Below, piece after piece: positions 5,286 through 7,191 of a stretch of DNA of 7,191 bases. The notes under the pieces were generated by a model that was given only the letters and a program-made list of their open reading frames with translations, was not told the DNA's origin and did no database searches. This DNA is from Deltaproteobacteria bacterium (GTDB lineage: Bacteria > Myxococcota > Myxococcia > Myxococcales > Myxococcaceae). A program made the position numbers and the translations under genes. The stretch lies in assembly GCA_016875515.1 (NCBI GenBank), contig VGRA01000128.1, forward strand, positions 1 to 7,191. Reading direction: 5' to 3'. The stretch's first letter is position 1. The number at the start of each line of letters is the position of its first letter.

Positions 5286-5834
5286 ATGTCGTTCCTCAGC
5301 AACGTCACCAACGCGCTCTCCAACCCGTTCGTTCGTCAGATTGCCGGCGGCATCGGCGGCCTCGCCAAGGGCGCCGAGGGCGTCAATGCGGTCAACAAGG
5401 GCTTCCAGCTGTTTGACCAGCTGATCTCCTCCTTCGGCAAGGGCCCTGCCACCACCTCGACCGACGCGAACACCCAGGCGCCCACGGGCCTGGCGGACCC
5501 CCGGGACGTGCTGGACTTCGGCGACGGCGCCGAGGACTTCGGCACGGACTTCAACGCGGCCACGCAGCAGGTGGGCACGGCGCGCAACGCGGCCACGGCG
5601 GGCGGCGGCTTCGGCTCCATCATCGAGAGCGGCCTGTCCGGCTTCGGCAGCGGCAGCGGACTGTCCAGCTGGCAGAACAACCTGCTGTCCAAGATTGATG
5701 ACCCGAAGCAGCGCGAGCTGCAGAAGATGCAGATGATCATCTCCAACATGACCAACCTGCTCCAGGCCATCTCCAACATCTCCAAGATGATCGCCGAGGC
5801 GCAGAAGGGCATCATCCAGAACATCCGCGCGTAG
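5286..5834 (+). CDS. Putative secreted T3SS structural substrate with needle-like C-terminus
   Basis: This 182-residue protein has no Cys or Tyr and one Trp (129). It has no Sec signal or clear membrane helix. The N-terminus (1-52) is Ser/Asn/Ala/Gly-rich and amphipathic (MSFLSNVTNALSNPFVRQIA), as in many T3SS export signals. The middle (53-128) is low-complexity, with Gly, Ala, Thr and Asn and a GFGSGSG stretch. The C-terminus has KIDDPKQRELQKMQM, then a long helix ending AEAQKGIIQNIRA. The turn containing DP followed by a roughly 40-residue helix ending IIQN[FI]R recalls needle subunits such as PrgI/MxiH, which end AAIIQNFR. Needle subunits are only about 80 residues, so the long front part would be unusual; an inner-rod or filament protein is the alternative. 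A strong GGAGGT 5 nt before the ATG predicts high translation. Flanking TPR chaperones support a chaperoned, secreted role. Function is inferred. Confidence 0.7.
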   Translation: MSFLSNVTNALSNPFVRQIAGGIGGLAKGAEGVNAVNKGFQLFDQLISSFGKGPATTSTDANTQAPTGLADPRDVLDFGDGAEDFGTDFNAATQQVGTARNAATAGGGFGSIIESGLSGFGSGSGLSSWQNNLLSKIDDPKQRELQKMQMIISNMTNLLQAISNISKMIAEAQKGIIQNIRA

Positions 5835-5861
5835 ATCTACCCGCGCAAGGTTGGTACAAGG

Positions 5862-5891
5862 CAGGTGCCCGGGAGCGCTCCCGGGCACCTG
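5862..5891 (+). terminator. Perfect 30-nt palindrome after the putative secreted substrate gene
   Basis: The arms at 5862-5876 (CAGGTGCCCGGGAGC) and 5877-5891 are exact reverse complements, giving a very stable G+C-rich stem with a small loop centred on AGCGCT. It begins 27 nt after the stop of the upstream gene and is followed by TTGTCATTT, an interrupted T-tract. It is best read as an intrinsic terminator or attenuator, or as an mRNA 3'-end stabiliser that separates the strongly translated upstream gene from the chaperone downstream. The poor T-tract leaves room for partial readthrough. A dimeric protein-binding site cannot be excluded. Confidence 0.7.
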
Positions 5892-5925
5892 TTGTCATTT
5901 CAGGGGTGAGGAGAGGGGAACTGCC

Positions 5926-6495
5926 ATGGCCGCCGAGTCGAAGAACCTGAAGCCGAGCGCCACACTCAAGAAGCTGATCGACCGCACCAGCAAGGTGGAC
6001 CCCGCCTCGTTCGTGCCCGCGGACCAAGTGGACCGCTTCCTGCGCGGAGAGGTGACGCTCAAGGATCTCAACGGCATCAGCGGGCCGGAGATGCTGGAGA
6101 TGGCCGTGCTCGGGTACGAGATGTACAAGCAGGGCAAGTACAACGAGGCGCGCGTCATCTTCCAGGGGCTGGCGTCCCTGGATCCCCGCGAGCCGTACTT
6201 CGCCACCGCGCTCGGCTCGGTGTACCTGGCCGAGGAGAAGCTCGAGGACGCTGAGCAGTGCCTCAACGTGGCGCTGCGGCTGAACCCGGACGACCTGGGG
6301 GCGCACGTGAACCGGGGGGAGGTCTTCCTGCGGCGCGGCAAGCTGGTGGAGGCGGCGGAAGACTTCCGCCGCGTGCTGGAGCTGGATCCCCAACAGAGGG
6401 ACCCGCTCACCGCTCGGGCGCGCGTGCTGGCCATGGCGGCCTTCGAGGCCATCAAGGAGGCCAAGGCCGAGCTGGAGAAGAAGAAGGCGCCGTGA
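5926..6495 (+). CDS. LcrH/SycD-like TPR class II T3SS chaperone (second of three)
   Basis: The 189-residue soluble protein is the closest of the three to canonical LcrH/SycD. A helical, Lys-rich N-terminus (1-40) is followed by GEVTLKDLNGISGPEMLEMA (41-60). Three TPR units follow (about 58-88, 91-121, 125-155): YEMYKQGKYNEARVIFQGLA, YFATALGSVYLAEEKLEDAE and AHVNRGEVFLRRGKLVEAAE. A C-terminal helix with ARVLAMAAFEAIKEAKAE ends in Lys/Glu. LcrH has the equivalent order, including 'LNEIS...LEQLYxLAxxxYxxGKYxxA' and a C-terminal 'RVxxMLEAIK'. GAGGAGAGGGG at 5908-5918 lies 7 nt before the ATG. The gene follows the 30-nt palindrome, and its stop overlaps the next start (GTGA). Its client is probably a hydrophobic or self-assembling T3SS substrate. 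Which one is not shown by the sequence. Confidence 0.9.
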   Translation: MAAESKNLKPSATLKKLIDRTSKVDPASFVPADQVDRFLRGEVTLKDLNGISGPEMLEMAVLGYEMYKQGKYNEARVIFQGLASLDPREPYFATALGSVYLAEEKLEDAEQCLNVALRLNPDDLGAHVNRGEVFLRRGKLVEAAEDFRRVLELDPQQRDPLTARARVLAMAAFEAIKEAKAELEKKKAP

Positions 6496-7191
6496 AGCCA
6501 GGCGGGGGGCCCCCGCGCGGGAAGACGCCGCGCGTGGAGGTGCACTACTTCGAGAAGGGGCGGCGGCGCCGGACGCCGGTCCCACCCGCGCGCGCAGAGA
6601 GCTCCCGCCGCATGGCCGGGGAGCTGCCCGCGGCCTCCGTCGAGCCGGTGCCGGCCTCGAGCGCGCGCACGCTGCCCGAGCTGCAGCTGCCCCGGGTGGA
6701 CCCGCTGCCCCCGGGGCCCGGCAAGGCGGGCCGGGGCAGGGGGCGGAAGGGCTCCGGCAATTTTCGGCGGCGCACCACGGAGGAGTTCAACGTGGAGGCG
6801 AGCGGCCCTGCCCCCACGGTGCCGGAGCTGCTCGGGGCGGCCAACCCACTCGCGCTGCTCAAGGCCTTGACGCCTGGGCAGCTGGCCGAGATGGCGGTGG
6901 CGGGGCATGGCCTGTTCGAGGCGGGGGCGCTCGAGTCCGCCCGGCGCGTCTTCGAGCTGCTGGTGGCCATGGGGCCCCGGGAGTCCTTCCCGTTCACCAT
7001 GCTGGGCACGGTGTACCTGGCCATGGAGCTGCCGGACCGGGCGCTGGCGCTGTTCGAGTCCGCGCTGGAACTGGACAAGGGGGACATCGCGGCCTCGGTG
7101 TACCGGGGGGAGCTGAGGCTCCGGCGCGGCAAGGTGCGGCACGCGCTCGGGGACCTGGAGCGGGCGGTGGCAGGCGGGGACGCGGCAGACC
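6492..7191 (+). CDS. TPR chaperone-like protein with basic disordered extension, partial (third of three)
   Basis: From GTG 6492, which overlaps the previous stop as GTGA, the frame is open for 233 codons to the window edge, so the C-terminus is missing. Residues 1 to about 115 are rich in Arg, Pro, Gly and Ala (EKGRRRRTPVPPAR near 21-34; GKAGRGRGRKGSGNFRRR near 77-94) and should be disordered. From about 126 there is an LcrH-like TPR region: LTPGQLAEMAVAGHGLFEAG, ARRVFELLVAMGPRESF, TMLGTVYLAMELPDRALALF and SVYRGELRLRRGKVRHALGD. It lacks the FQ of the usual FQxL motif (F-E-L-L here) and is more diverged than its two neighbours. An in-frame ATG at 6612 is an alternative start, but translational coupling favours 6492; the ribosome site there is weak (AAGAAGG at 6481-6487). 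The extension might bind membrane, nucleic acid or a partner protein, but nothing decides this. Confidence 0.75.
   Translation, partial: MKPGGGPPRGKTPRVEVHYFEKGRRRRTPVPPARAESSRRMAGELPAASVEPVPASSARTLPELQLPRVDPLPPGPGKAGRGRGRKGSGNFRRRTTEEFNVEASGPAPTVPELLGAANPLALLKALTPGQLAEMAVAGHGLFEAGALESARRVFELLVAMGPRESFPFTMLGTVYLAMELPDRALALFESALELDKGDIAASVYRGELRLRRGKVRHALGDLERAVAGGDAAD

Noticed and set aside
5851..5868. Possible sigma-54 promoter (TTGGTAC ... GTGC) before the second chaperone
   Set aside because: The GG to GC distance is 12 nt instead of the required 10, and the -12 element overlaps the palindrome arm.
5091..5888. Minus-strand open frame of 265 codons opposite the putative secreted-substrate gene
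   Set aside because: The plus-strand frame has a strong ribosome site, balanced composition and a coherent helical C-terminus. The minus frame is Arg/Ala/Leu-rich shadow sequence.
5851..5925. Upstream start of the second chaperone at 5851
   Set aside because: That frame would read through the palindrome and has no ribosome site. ATG 5926 has GAGGAGAGGGG 7 nt upstream, and family similarity begins after it.
1..7191. CRISPR arrays, tRNA or rRNA genes, insertion sequences, attachment sites
   Set aside because: I saw no regularly spaced direct repeats, no RNA-gene signatures and no transposase-like coding or terminal inverted repeats.

Overview
The window is a G+C-rich stretch with tightly packed, overlapping genes. 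Its sequence style and gene content suggest a myxobacterium (Myxococcus, Corallococcus, Archangium or a relative). That assignment rests on composition, on the flagellar-like flavour of the type III genes and on remembered family knowledge, not on a search. Most of the window is one rightward gene cluster for a non-flagellar type III secretion system (T3SS). The left edge holds the start of an unrelated, divergent aminotransferase gene.

Layout. Positions 1-190 (minus strand) are the N-terminus of a class I/II PLP-dependent aminotransferase. Positions 191-316 are the divergent intergenic region, with a 13-bp imperfect inverted repeat. Positions 317-3932 are the inner-membrane export gate in the classical order: a FliO-like protein, SctR (FliP), SctS (FliQ), SctT (FliR) and SctU (FlhB). 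Gaps here are at most 13 nt and sctS/sctT overlap. Next come a separate 92-residue copy of the SctU autocleaved C-terminal domain (3945-4223), an unrecognised 160-residue charged protein (4227-4709) and a first LcrH/SycD-like TPR chaperone (4709-5179). After a 106-nt gap with RNA hairpins there is a small Cys-free, Gly/Asn/Ser-rich protein with a needle-subunit-like C-terminus (5286-5834). It is followed by a perfect 30-nt palindrome, a second LcrH/SycD-like chaperone (5926-6495) and a third TPR protein with a long basic disordered N-terminal extension that runs off the window (6492-7191).

How they work together. SctR, SctS and SctT build the export-gate channel, and SctU sets substrate specificity by autocleavage at an NPxH motif. 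The chaperones presumably hold small self-assembling or hydrophobic substrates, and the gene at 5286-5834, lying between two of them, is the obvious candidate. The ATPase, SctV, the basal-body rings and any secretin are not in view. From memory, M. xanthus has been described as using an atypical, needle-less type III-like system in killing prey bacteria. If this is that lineage, the candidate needle-like protein, the stand-alone SctU C-domain and the chaperone trio are the parts most worth testing.
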